Positions 1-10,600 of a stretch of DNA of 64,000 bases are shown piece by piece. Within the stretch, counting starts at the first letter, position 1. Each line of letters starts with the position of its first letter. The position numbers were made by a program, and so were the translations under genes. The notes beneath the pieces were generated by a model. The model had not been told where the DNA came from, did no database searches, and worked only from the letters and a program-made list of their open reading frames with translations. This stretch comes from Macrostomum hystrix (lineage: Eukaryota > Platyhelminthes > Macrostomidae): assembly GCA_950097015.1 (NCBI GenBank), contig CATNEN010000033.1, positions 2,542,001-2,606,000 on the forward strand, read 5' to 3'.

Positions 1-1914
1 TAGGCTACTAAAGAGAAACATTTACTTTTTTTCTACATTTTAGCTAAAGAAAAAGGGTTAACTAAAAGAGTCCTTTAGAAGTAGACAATAGTATGTGAGT
101 CTAGCTAGAAGCTAGCTAGTGTCAAATGTTAATGTGAAATCTGTGATTGAATACAAAAATTAGATATTAGGGCCTAGCCCTATATACATGCAAATTAAAA
201 GTTAATATAGTTCTATGTTGAAATGTGAAGTGTGAAAAAATAACATTGGTATGGCTAGAAAGTTAAAACTTTTTTTGCCAGATTTGTTCTAAATTGAATT
301 TTTTTCAATAGGCCTACCACTTTATATTTTAGTTAATATTTCTTTAGGGATAAAAAATGAAAACTCTAAGTACAATAGTTAGGCCTATAACTTATAAGCA
401 TTTTTGAATTCCTAGATTTTCAAAATGTCCTCGTTATAACCATATTATTCAGAATGTCCATTTAAGTCTTTATAGGGAATAAATAGGCCTAGTATATTCA
501 ATAATTACAGAAATTAAACTTAAATTTAAAGGAAATTTTGCCAAAAAATCCTTTCAAACTTGCATATTATTTCATCAGTTCATAGCCTTGGAAAACTGCT
601 AGGATAGACAAACAATAGGCCCTAGTATAACTACTAGGCCTAGGGTAATTGAAAAAATAGTTTCCATTAATAGGCCAAGCCAGCTAGTCTCTGGTTCGAC
701 ATGCTTAAAACATAATAAGCTAGGCCTATTTAGATAAGTTGGTATGTTAGGTCCTACTGTTGTACTCCTTCGTAGGAAATAACACTGAGCTGATTACTAA
801 TATATTCTAAGATGGGATTTACTGCAGCTTTTGTTAAATAGTATTAGTTATTGATGTTCAATGTGGTTAATACCTCGTGTTTATCTGTAGGCCCAATCAT
901 TTTTTAATAAGCAGACCTATACGACAGGACGAAGAATCGCATCGAGAACACGGCAGTCTCAATATTCTGTAGTATTTTACCATTTCATTCAACCCAATTT
1001 TTTTTCAGAAAAATACTTCGAGGAAATGAGTAAGAAATCGAAGGCGGTAAAGCCCAATTCGTTCAAACTATTAACAAATTTTTAACTTCATCAACGTATT
1101 AATTTTGTGGATTTTAAACAGTGAATAAGCTGACGCAAATTTTTCATATTTATGTTATTATAAAATTTGCTGCAAAAAATCTAGTCAAAAATCAAAATCC
1201 GGCATACAACTTTCTGATGAACCATGGCAGAAGTCCCATACATTACACCAATTGCATAACTCATGCTATTGTATATGTACATGTACCTGTACATTGCAAT
1301 AGTCGGCTAATAGGTATATTTAACAGCTCTGTAGGCTCGTTAAACAGAAGTCTGGACACCTTGTTTCGAATGCGAGTTTCTGAAAAGGGAAGTCTGCATG
1401 CATGCACTGGATAACTTTTCGATCGTCGATTCGTAATCTATAAATTATGCTCATATTTCATTTACAAATTAGTATGTATCACAGTCTTTTAAGAGCCGAA
1501 AATTTAACGGTTTGCAAATCATTTTATATCATCGAAGATTTTCTTTAGAATATTATATTGCATATACTCGTACATTAGACCAAAAACGCAAATAGCTGCT
1601 TTGGGGATAATTACATTAAAAACATCATTTAAATAACGTTATACGTGATAATTCAAGGCATGCATAGAAAACGTGTACTTTTGGCTTTTGCATGCAACAG
1701 TCTGATATGCATGTACAGTTTACGCAATATCATAAAATTATTGTTTATACACATTACTGTACAAAATCTCAGCGCCTTATTTTTTCTGTATAATTAACAA
1801 TAAGCTACCAGGAAGATGAGCAACCAAATCATTTAATCAATAAATAGCTGCAAAAACAAAAAAAATTTGTACATCTACATGCATGCAGAGAATCGAAATT
1901 CACATGAATATTCT
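1..1914. other. AT-rich noncoding spacer
   Basis: No convincing coding exon is visible on either strand; the short open frames have AT-rich composition unlike the GC-rich exons elsewhere. The first 900 bases repeatedly carry the palindrome AGGCCT, usually within TAGGCCTA (for example near 310, 382, 487, 640 and 720). The rest is simple AT-rich spacer with scattered GCATGC and TACATGTA palindromes. Confidence 0.6.
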
Positions 1915-2598
1915 TCATCCTTTTCGGAGCCCGAGCAAAGCGGCAGTCTTAGGCCTGCTAGCGGTGCCCAAGCCAGCTGCCGCACTTGTCGAAGCTACCG
2001 CTGATGATGCAGCAACAGCCGAGGACGGCGTATCACCGACTGCCGCCGGCCCTGCCAGCAGCTGATCCTCCGAATCCGGGGCCGACGCCGCGGCCACCCG
2101 AGCTGCCACTGCGGCGGTAACCGGTCTGGGCAGCACGCGGGCTGGCACGGAGGTCACGCCAACCCAGTCGGTCCGCTTGGCCTCAAGGATTCGCAGCCTA
2201 TCAAGCCGCCGCATCGTTAAGTCGACGTCCTCTTCTTCATCGTCGACGTCGTCCTCCTCGCCATCCGGTGGATCGCCGGTGCGAATTCGCCGACGGCGCG
2301 GCAGGTCGGGCATGCAGCTGGCTTGGCGGATGCGCCGCTTTTCGAACCAGTCATTCACAGAGGGCGTCAGCTTGGCGTCCATCATGTGCGCCAGGTCCAC
2401 CAGCAGGTTCCGCTCGTTCTTCTCGTTGTCGCGCGCCCAGGCGGAACGGTCGCGATCGAACTTGGCGCACTCGCTGCCCAGCTGCAGTTGCATTTTCATG
2501 TTCTTGTCGCGCACGCGGATCTCGGCGAAAGGTCGAGCGGTTTTGCGCCGGCCCCGGCTGCCGTTTTGCTGCTGCTGCTGCTGCTGCTGCATCTGCAT
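1915..2598 (-). CDS. Hypothetical polyQ/acidic, Ala-rich protein
   Basis: The frame reads 227 residues from an ATG at 2598 and stops at 1915. It has strongly GC-rich, coding-like composition. The N-terminus is MQM followed by eight glutamines. A basic stretch with RGRRKT follows, then a charged helical-looking segment (KFDRDRSAWARDNEKNERNL) and an arginine run (LPRRRRIR). An acidic tract (GEEDDVDDEEEDVD) comes next, and the C-terminal third is Ala/Ser-rich and low complexity. An in-frame stop lies upstream of the ATG, which supports this start unless a 5' exon is spliced in nearer the ATG. I do not recognise the family. The middle segment looks conserved enough for a real nuclear or cytoplasmic protein, but no function can be assigned. 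It could be the last exon of a larger gene. Confidence 0.5.
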   Translation of the reverse strand: MQMQQQQQQQQNGSRGRRKTARPFAEIRVRDKNMKMQLQLGSECAKFDRDRSAWARDNEKNERNLLVDLAHMMDAKLTPSVNDWFEKRRIRQASCMPDLPRRRRIRTGDPPDGEEDDVDDEEEDVDLTMRRLDRLRILEAKRTDWVGVTSVPARVLPRPVTAAVAARVAAASAPDSEDQLLAGPAAVGDTPSSAVAASSAVASTSAAAGLGTASRPKTAALLGLRKG

Positions 2599-2643
2599 GG
2601 CAAGTCTTTGCAGAGCTGCACCGTGCACTGACCGTCCAGGCAA

Positions 2644-4426
2644 GATGTCTCAACTGAGGGTTTGGAACATATAAAGGTGCTTATTAAATTCTTCCTCTCT
2701 TTCTCCGTGAGACACAGCTGAGAAGCGGGCTGCCCCGCCACCCCGACCAGTCAATTAAAGCCTTTCACCTGTCAGCGCTCAGTAAGAAATAGTTGTTTGC
2801 AGTCTCACCGCTGCTCTTTCTGCCATTCTTGCGCTTCGGGCTCTCACAAAAGCGCAGTCTATAGAACTGCGGTTTCAGTGCTTTTCCCTGGCAACTCTCT
2901 GTCTGTGGCAAAGGTTGCCTCTGGTCTCTCCTTCTCTGTTGGCTGTCACAGGCCGGCCTGCGCACCCGCTGCTTTCCCTCTCTTGAGCCGCGACGTGAAT
3001 GCTCATATTATAGAACTGAATACAAAAGCCGAGGTCCCAAGTGTGGCCCCAAGAGAAGGGACAATGCCAGTAAGCAAATAGTTATGCTTCATTCAGCATA
3101 CAGACACCCTACATTGTTAAAAGTACTCATTGACTAAAGGCTGCATTATACAAATATACTCAAGCATAGTATTGCAGGCCAGCAAGGCTCTCTGAGAGCT
3201 GGCTGGATCATATAGCATCTCATTTCCATCGCGCCATTCATTTTATCTCTTTGGAATTAGAGGAAAATTAATAAGCAAACGAGAAGCACACAGATTTCGA
3301 TGTGATGTCGAGTTTGCGAGACAATTTTTGCTACAAAGAAAACAGGAAGTTGCTTCTTCGAGAACTTTAAGTTTCTGAGAAGCTCCATTTCATAAAAAGG
3401 ATGCGAAAATGGTGTTCGCAATGATCTACTACTTTTGTGGTTGAAGGCTGTGAGTAGTCTTGATAAGATATTATGCGACCTGTCAAAGCCCAGTGGACTA
3501 AACAAGCATGATGCGGGTCAATCGTATCATCGTTTATCGCTTATCATAATGTCTATCGCAATCTATTTGCCTTAGCTGAAAATTCTATGAGCAAAATACG
3601 CATGAGGAAAATAATTGTCTATGGCCTGAACTACCAATTGTATGAAAGTGGCCATCCCAATGCATCCCAATGGCCATCCCAACTGTTATATTCTCTGATT
3701 TAAGACGAGGTGAAATTTAACGCCCCAGTTGAATTAGAACTTCGCCTAATCTGACCGCAAGGGCCGAGATAATTTCACTTAATACCCATGGCTTCTAGAA
3801 ATTGAGCTGCGTGTATAACGGCCCCTGGACTGAAGTGCTGAATGGAGGCCTTTGGAAGGGCCACTGGCTGTAACGTCTTGCCCAACTGCGCTCTGGGTTT
3901 GTCGTTTTTTCTGTGATCTTGAGGCGAGCTGAATTTTAACACACGCGCTCGTGTGATACTACTTACGAGTACAAGGACACGCTCGCATCTCGCCCAAGAC
4001 AGTTCGTGTGAGTTCTACAATTCCAAGATGAATTTACCCAATGTGCACGAAAAGGCGCGCATAGTAACAAACTTAAAATTGTGGATAATGCTACTCGACA
4101 GATCTGTTTACAAATGATGTTTTCTTAATTTTCTTAAGCAAGATCACTGCTCGTATGAATCCAAACGTCTCAAATGCTTTCTTGAGAGCGACTGATTAGT
4201 AAAACCACGGACCGCAATAAGTCAGTCGCCTCATCGGCCGGTCCCGATGTATTTGCGACAAATACAAATCACAAAGCAAACTGGAGTATCGACTGGACAA
4301 GCTAGCTAATTAAATTAAAGGGCGCTTTAAAGTGCGAGGCAAGCTAGTCAGTGCATAGTTAGCAGAAGCTGGAGAGGCACTGTCCTCTCATCCGATGCGT
4401 CTTCGCAGATGCGGCCCTCTCCCGTC
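2644..4426. other. Intergenic, no gene seen
   Basis: Open frames here are short and lack splice-compatible partners. Part of 2690-3080 is moderately GC-rich but shows no recognisable protein. A small direct repetition of CCATCCCAATG occurs near 3651-3680. Nothing else can be supported. Confidence 0.5.
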
Positions 4427-4853
4427 TCAGGCCTCCTGCTGCGGCCACCAGCGCTTGTGCCCGCCGGCCTCGTGGCTCCTGGCCGGCTCGGAGGCCTGCT
4501 CCCAGCCCGCCTGCCCCGAGTTGTGATGCCGCTTCACCTGAATGTTGCCGGCGTCGTAGTACTTCACGGGCCACCAGCGCTTGGCATCCTCGCTAGCGTA
4601 AAGCCGAGAGATGGTGGGTTATGTGCAATAAAATGCAACAGAGCGTATAGCATTCCAAAAAAGATTGCTCACTCATGAGACCGTTGACCGCCCGAGGATG
4701 GGCGCGCCGAGACCATCAGGATGCAGCTGCCAAGCAGGGCTGTAGTGAAACGGTTGTGCAGCCATTGTTACCAAAGTCGCTGAGATTTATTAAAAATAGG
4801 CAACGTTATCGCTTACCCACAACAACAAGAAGCAGAGCTGGCACGGGGCGCAT
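4427..4853 (-). CDS. Secreted peptide (neuropeptide-like) precursor with WWP peptides
   Basis: Three exons on the minus strand (4853-4817, 4739-4673, 4592-4427) splice with GT..AG borders in phases 1 and 2. They close to exactly 90 codons, giving 89 residues and a TGA stop. Residues 1-24 form a textbook signal peptide (MRPVPALLLVVVALL...MVSA). The remainder is cut by three Lys-Arg sites. The resulting spacer or peptides are: one beginning RPSSGG and ending DEDA; WWPVKYYDAGNIQV; one beginning HHNSGQ and ending AGGH; and the C-terminal WWPQQEA. Two KR-WWP starts recur. No glycine precedes the KR sites, so amidation is not predicted. This is the architecture of a neuropeptide or peptide-hormone precursor routed through the ER and cut by prohormone convertases. 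I do not recognise the peptide family. An alternative exon 2 acceptor after 4780 would give a different frame (see findings). Confidence 0.65.
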
Positions 4854-4996
4854 TCTGGTGCGATGACAAGTTGTTAGTGCAAACGCAGCGGCGAATTTCT
4901 ACTTGAATGCGGCGCCTTCTGTGTGCGAACAAATTGTTAAGTCTGACATCCGAGTGCCGCTTATTTGTAACGCTCTGTAAACTCAACAACCGGCTG

Positions 4997-5028
4997 ATTG
5001 GCCATGGCCCGATCACTTCGCAGCCAAT
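4997..5028 (-). promoter_or_regulatory. Possible CCAAT-box pair upstream of the peptide gene
   Basis: A CCAAT pentamer on the minus strand (4997-5001) and one on the plus strand (5024-5028) lie 145-175 bases upstream of the ATG at 4853. Spacing fits NF-Y-type elements. This is motif matching only; no clear TATA box was found. Confidence 0.25.
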
Positions 5029-5483
5029 GGAATACGAGACGCCATTCTACGAGCGTATCCATCTCTGGCTCGAACACTTCGTGCAATTACTACCATCATA
5101 AATTAATTGAATGCCGTGTCAGAAATGTCATAAAGCTGCACCATTAGGACACTTAGCTCTTCTAGGTGCAGTTAGCTAGCTGCACAGATCGGCTGTAAAT
5201 CAGAGGGGAATTACTGCATTTTCCGGAGGCGAAATGCCCTTCACGATTGTGAGTTTCTCAGAGGCGATGGGATCCTAGATCTGCCATGAGACATCTCAGA
5301 GTCTCCATGTTGAAATCGTTAATGTGTACCTTTTATTAATTGATTAAGAAACGATTCCAAAAAGCGCCTAGCTTTCTGTTTCCAAAATGACATTATACAA
5401 CTCGACTTGAAAGTCTGCTGCAATTCAGTTTCAATTCACGTTGTGAACTATAGAAGTGGCTAATTTCCATACAAAAATTCGTA

Positions 5484-6930
5484 CTGGTTGTGATTGTGGT
5501 TCAGTTCTGGTTGTGATTCTGGTTCAGTTCTGGTTGTGATTGTGGTTCAGTTCTGGTTGTGATTCTGGTTCAGTTCTGGTTGTGATTGTGGTTCAGTTCT
5601 GGTTGTGATTGTGGTTCAGTTCTGGTTGTGATTGTGGTTCAGTTCTGGTTGTGATAGTGGTTCAGTTCTGGTTGTGATTCTGGTTCAGTTCTGGTTGTGA
5701 TTCTGGTTCAGTTCTGGTATGATTGTGGTTCAGTTCTGGTATGATTGTGGTTCAGTTCTGTTTGTGATTGTGGTTCAGTTCTGGTTGTGATTGTGGTTCA
5801 GTTCTGGTTGTGATTGTGGTTCAGTTTTAGTTGTGATTGTGGTTCAGTTCTGGTTGTGATTCTGGTTCAGTTCTGGTTGTGATTCTGGTTCAGTTCTGGT
5901 TGTGATTCTGGTTCAGTTCTGGTTGTGATTCTGGTTCAGTTCTGGTTGTGATTCTGGTTCAGTTCTGGTTGTGATTCTGGTTCAGTTCTGGTTGTGATTG
6001 TGGTTCAGTTCTGGTTGTGATTGTTGTTCAGTTCTGGTTGTGATTCTGGTTCAGTTCTGGTTGTGATTGTGGTTCAGTTCTGGTTGTGATTCTGGTTCAG
6101 TTCTGGTTGTGATTGTGGTTCAGTTCTGGTTGTGATAGTGGTTCAGTTCTGGTTGTGATTCTGGTTCAGTTCTGGTTGTGATTCTGGTTCAGTTCTGGTA
6201 TGATTGTGGTTCAGTTCTGGTATGATTGTGGTTCAGTTCTGGTTGTGATTGTGGTTCAGTTCTGGTTGTGATTGTGGTTCAGTTCTGGTTGTGATTGTGG
6301 TTCAGTTTTAGTTGTGATTGTGGTTCAGTTCTGGTTGTGATTCTGGTTCAGTTCTGGTTGTGATTCTGGTTCAGTTCTGGTTGTGATTGTGGTTCAGTTC
6401 TGGTTGTGATTGTGGTTCAGTTCTGGTTGTGATTGTGGTTCAGTTCTGGTTGTGATTGTGGTTCAGTTCTGGTTGTGATTCTGGTTCAGTTCTGGTTGTG
6501 ATTGTGGTTCAGTTCTGGTATGATTGTGGTTCAGTTCTGGTTGTGATTCTGGTTCAGTTCTGGTTGTGATTCTGGTTCAGTTCTGGTTGTGATTCTGGTT
6601 CAGTTCTGGTTGTGATTGTGGTTCAGTTCTGGTATGATTGTGGTTCAGTTCTGGTTGTGATTGTGGTTCAGTTCTGGTTGGGATTCTGGTTCAGTTCTGG
6701 TTGTTATTCTGGTTCAGTTCTGGTATGATTCTGGTTCAGTTTTAGTTGTTATTCTGGTTCAGTTCTGGTTCTGATTCTGGTTCAGTTTTAGTTGTTATTC
6801 TGGTTCAGTTCTGGTTCTGATTCTGGTTCAGTTTTGGTGTGATTGTGGTTCAGTTCTGGTTCAGATCTGGTTGTGATTCTGGTTCAGTTCTGGTTGTGAT
6901 TCTAGTTCAAATCTGGTTGGGATTGTGACA
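5484..6930. repeat. 23-bp minisatellite, about 62 units
   Basis: Tandem array with unit TGGTTGTGATTGTGGTTCAG plus TTC. Units alternate between GATTGTGG and GATTCTGG variants, with occasional 21-bp units (GGTATGATTG). Two stretches, near 5640-5870 and 6120-6350, share the same order of variants including the rare TTTTAG unit, which implies block duplication. The array degenerates toward 6930. It lies between genes. Confidence 0.95.
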
Positions 6931-6949
6931 TGACAGACAGTGCAAATGT

Positions 6950-7489
6950 AAACCGCAAAATTGTCTGGCTTAACAAACGCCATTTCATGTAATTTGATAA
7001 TAGGCGTCACAATTGCCACCTCGATCAGCGTGAGCAGCTAAATGGACCGAATGGACGCTATCGAATATGTCCCTGGTGACGAAAGGCTAATGGTCAAATC
7101 GCGCATGGGATAATCGGAGCTTAATACGATACGCATCGCTGTCGAGGTCGGATAGGACAAAATGGTTGTTTACCACTGGCTAGAAATGATTGAATTTGCT
7201 TTTTATTCCCAGACTGTCATTTACGCTCGCAGTCTGATTAGGAAAATATGTTTCGCATTGTGAAGCAGTTGATTGCGGCTAGCATATTTGAAGCCTGTAC
7301 AATGGGTACCAGCATCAGCGAGCTCCCAGTCCATGGACTGAATAATTAGCGATACGCAGTCTTTGGATGGCTAATGTCTGCGTCTGGTCAAACTGGTTTA
7401 GATGTCATTTTTATCTATCTCTGTCAACCAAGGTAAGAAGGCAATCAGTCAGTTTTTAATTAGTTACACAAGTGCAGACGAGTCATGAT
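6950..7489. other. Intergenic, no gene seen
   Basis: The spacer between the 23-bp array and the 3' end of the DNA ligase IV gene holds no supported coding sequence or repeat. Confidence 0.5.
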
Positions 7490-7495
7490 TTTATT
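7490..7495 (-). promoter_or_regulatory. Polyadenylation signal AATAAA for LIG4
   Basis: Minus-strand AATAAA lies about 155 bases beyond the LIG4 stop codon at 7648, a typical 3' UTR spacing. Inferred from motif and position only. Confidence 0.5.
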
Positions 7496-7647
7496 ACAAG
7501 CTATTATATGAGAAATGCTAAATATTAGTAAGAAAAATTGTGCGTATAAAGACAAAAAAGACAAAGCTACAAAATAAAACGTAACGAAGTATAGTACACA
7601 GCTAGATAGAAAAGGAATGCCTGTCGATGGGTTGGGCCCAGAGAAGC

Positions 7648-10600
7648 TCATCTGGGCATGTACAGTCTTTCTGATTTTCGATCAGCCGGCCTAGAGCAGC
7701 AGCTGTCAGTCACCCAGGCTTCCGTCACAATGTGAAAGCGGCTCCTCTGGTCACGGCTGGCAGCGGCGCGCAGCTCACTCAGCCGGCTTGGGCCATCGTC
7801 GGTCAGCTGCACCACGGCGTGCGTCACTGACGGAGTCAGCGAGGAGGCGACTCGGCCGCCGGCGCGCCGAACATCGGCGACCAGCTCGCGCCAGCGACCG
7901 TCCGGATCGCGGCGGGTGGTCTGATCGCCTGAAATAATCGATCGCAATAAATGGAAAGAGATACATTGGGGTGAAACTACTTGCGAGTAGCTAGGATACG
8001 AGGCTGAAGCTTGAGTTTATGACGTTGGATAAAAAATGACTTGAGAATAGTGAAACTTGAGACTTGAGAATAGTGAAACTTGAGAATTGGGAATAGTGAA
8101 ACTTGAGAATTGGGAATAGTGAAACTTGAGACTTGAGAATAGTGAAACTTGAGAATTGGGAATAGTGAAACTTGAGAATTGAGAATAGGGATTGATAGAT
8201 AGGACTGGAGCACGGTGAGAAGAAAAGGCTGACCAACAAGCAGGCAGCAGTCGAGGTAGATGGTGCATCCAGCCAGCGGCAGACCCGCGTCATCCGGTAA
8301 CAGCTCGACAGGCCATTCCACATCAGCCCCATCGTTGTCAAACATCGCATGCATCGTTGTTGCCTCGCAGTCCTCACTGGCTGCGCAGTCAATAAGTTCG
8401 CCAAGCTCTGCCGGAGTCACCGGCTCTGTATAGCTGTCGCCGAATTCGTCCCGATCATCTGCGACAGACGCAGTCGACGTTGAAGCTGCAACCATCGCCG
8501 CGGCTTTTGCCAATGTGGCCGGGCGGGCGAAGTGCACGAACTCCTGACTGAGGGGAAGCAGCCGGCCGGCTTCCAGGCTTCTCAGCAGCCAATCAGCGGT
8601 GGCCACGTCGTGCCGGCCGCTGGCGATGACATTCCTGACGCGCGCATTGACGAAGTGCGCCACGACACAGTGCGTGGCTCGGCCCGCATTCTGTACAATC
8701 TTGCCGCCCGCCGTCAGCACCCGGCGCTCCAGTTCGGCTTTGGGCGCCAAGTCAGGCCCGTTAAGCACCAGCAGCTCGCAGCCGGCCAGCCAGCCGCCGC
8801 CGCCGCCTCCCACGGACACGCCGATGAACTGGGAGCCAACCTGCGGTCGGGCGGCGCCCGCCTTGACCGCCGGAGCCCGACGCTGCCGCTTGCGTCCGGG
8901 CGGCGAAGTCGACGTTGACGCTCCTTCGCCATCGCCGTCCTCATTGTCTGGATCAACTGGCAGCACAGAGCGGGCCAGCTTGCCCTGACTGCGCAGCCGC
9001 AAGACGGTCAGTTGAGCTACTGTGGTGGCCTGTCGGCAGCTTTTGTCATCTCTGAAGCCGACAACACGGGGAAAGCGCAGAGTAAAACCGGTGGCATACG
9101 CATCCGAGGCGACGATCTCGCTGGCTCGAATCTGTGACGGAGTAAAACAAGTGAAAATAAATCAGAGTTGTGCATAGTGAGAACATGCTTGAGCTGAAAA
9201 AGTGAGCACATGTTAGAGTTGAGCGTAGTGAGCACAGGTCAGAGTTAAGAGCACAGTGAGCAGTGAGCACAGGTCAGAGTTAAGAGCACAGTGAGCAGTG
9301 AGCACAGGTCAGAGTTAAGAGCACAGTGAGCAGTGAGCACAGGTCAGAGTTAAGAGCACAGTGAGCAGTGAGCACAGGTCAGAGTTAAGAGCACAGTGAG
9401 CACAGGTCAGAGTTAAGAGCATAGTGAGCACAGGTCAGAGTTAAGAGCACAGTGAGCACAGGTCAGAGTTAAGAGCATAGTGAGCACAGGTCAGAGTTAA
9501 GAGCACAGTGAGCACAGGTCAGAGTTAAAAGCATAGTGAGCACAGGTCAGAGTTAAGAGCACAGTGAGCACAGGTCAGAGTTAAGAGCACAGTGAGCACA
9601 GGTCAGAGTTAAGAGCACAGTGAGCACAAGGTCAGAGTTAAGAGCATAGTGAGCACAGGTCAGAGTTAGGAGCACAGTGAGCAGTGAGCACAGGTCAGAG
9701 TTAAGAGCACAGTGAGCAGTGAGCACAGGTCAGAGTTAAGAGCACAGTGAGCAAAGGCCAGAACAGACTCACCTGCACCACAAAGGAGTTCTTGGGATCA
9801 ATCCACACATCTGGCCGCTCCCGCTGACCGTCAGCCAGCCGAAAAACTTCCGGCGGACTGCGCCGATCGAACCTCTGCCAGTGGGGCGCCATTTTTAAAT
9901 TGTATTCAAACAGAGTCTGCTTTGAGTAGCCGCTGCCAACCTTGCAGAAGCTCAAATACTTCACATTGCCAGCGTCGCCTCCCTCTTCGTCTTCATCATC
10001 GTTAGCGGCTTCGTCTCCGTCGCGAAGGTCCGGCAGGGCGCACAGGAAGTGGCTGCACATGCCGGCGCGGTGGCCGCTGCCAAAATAGCCGCCGACAATG
10101 GCGCAGTCGAAGTCGTCCACCAGGCCGCCCACAAACTCCGGCTTCAGCTTGAACCAGCCGGCTTTGCGGCTGGCCACGCTGTACACCGAGTCAGCCAGCT
10201 TGGCCATCAGGCCTTCCTCGCGCGCCTCCACAGCCAAATTGAACTTCTCGACGGCTTCCGCCTGGGTGGTCGCCTGGCTCCATTCGGAGATGAGAAGGCG
10301 ACCAGGCACCGGCGTGAACACCTGAGGTGGGCATCGATACTGTTAGCAACCCCACAGAACACATCTGGATAATGTAGACAGTCTGACACTTCGCTACTAA
10401 CAGTAGTGTAGGAAGATTTAGAACAGTAATAAGTAAAGAATGTGTCCAGGCAAGAATTTGACAAGCAGTTTCCAAACAGACCAACCTGCGTATCCAGAAT
10501 TTTCTTTCGCTCAACCAGCGGCCGATCTGTGAGCACCCGGCCGTTGAGCAGGATGAGATCAAACACCACAAAGCAGGGCACGTAGCCGCGCACAGAGATT

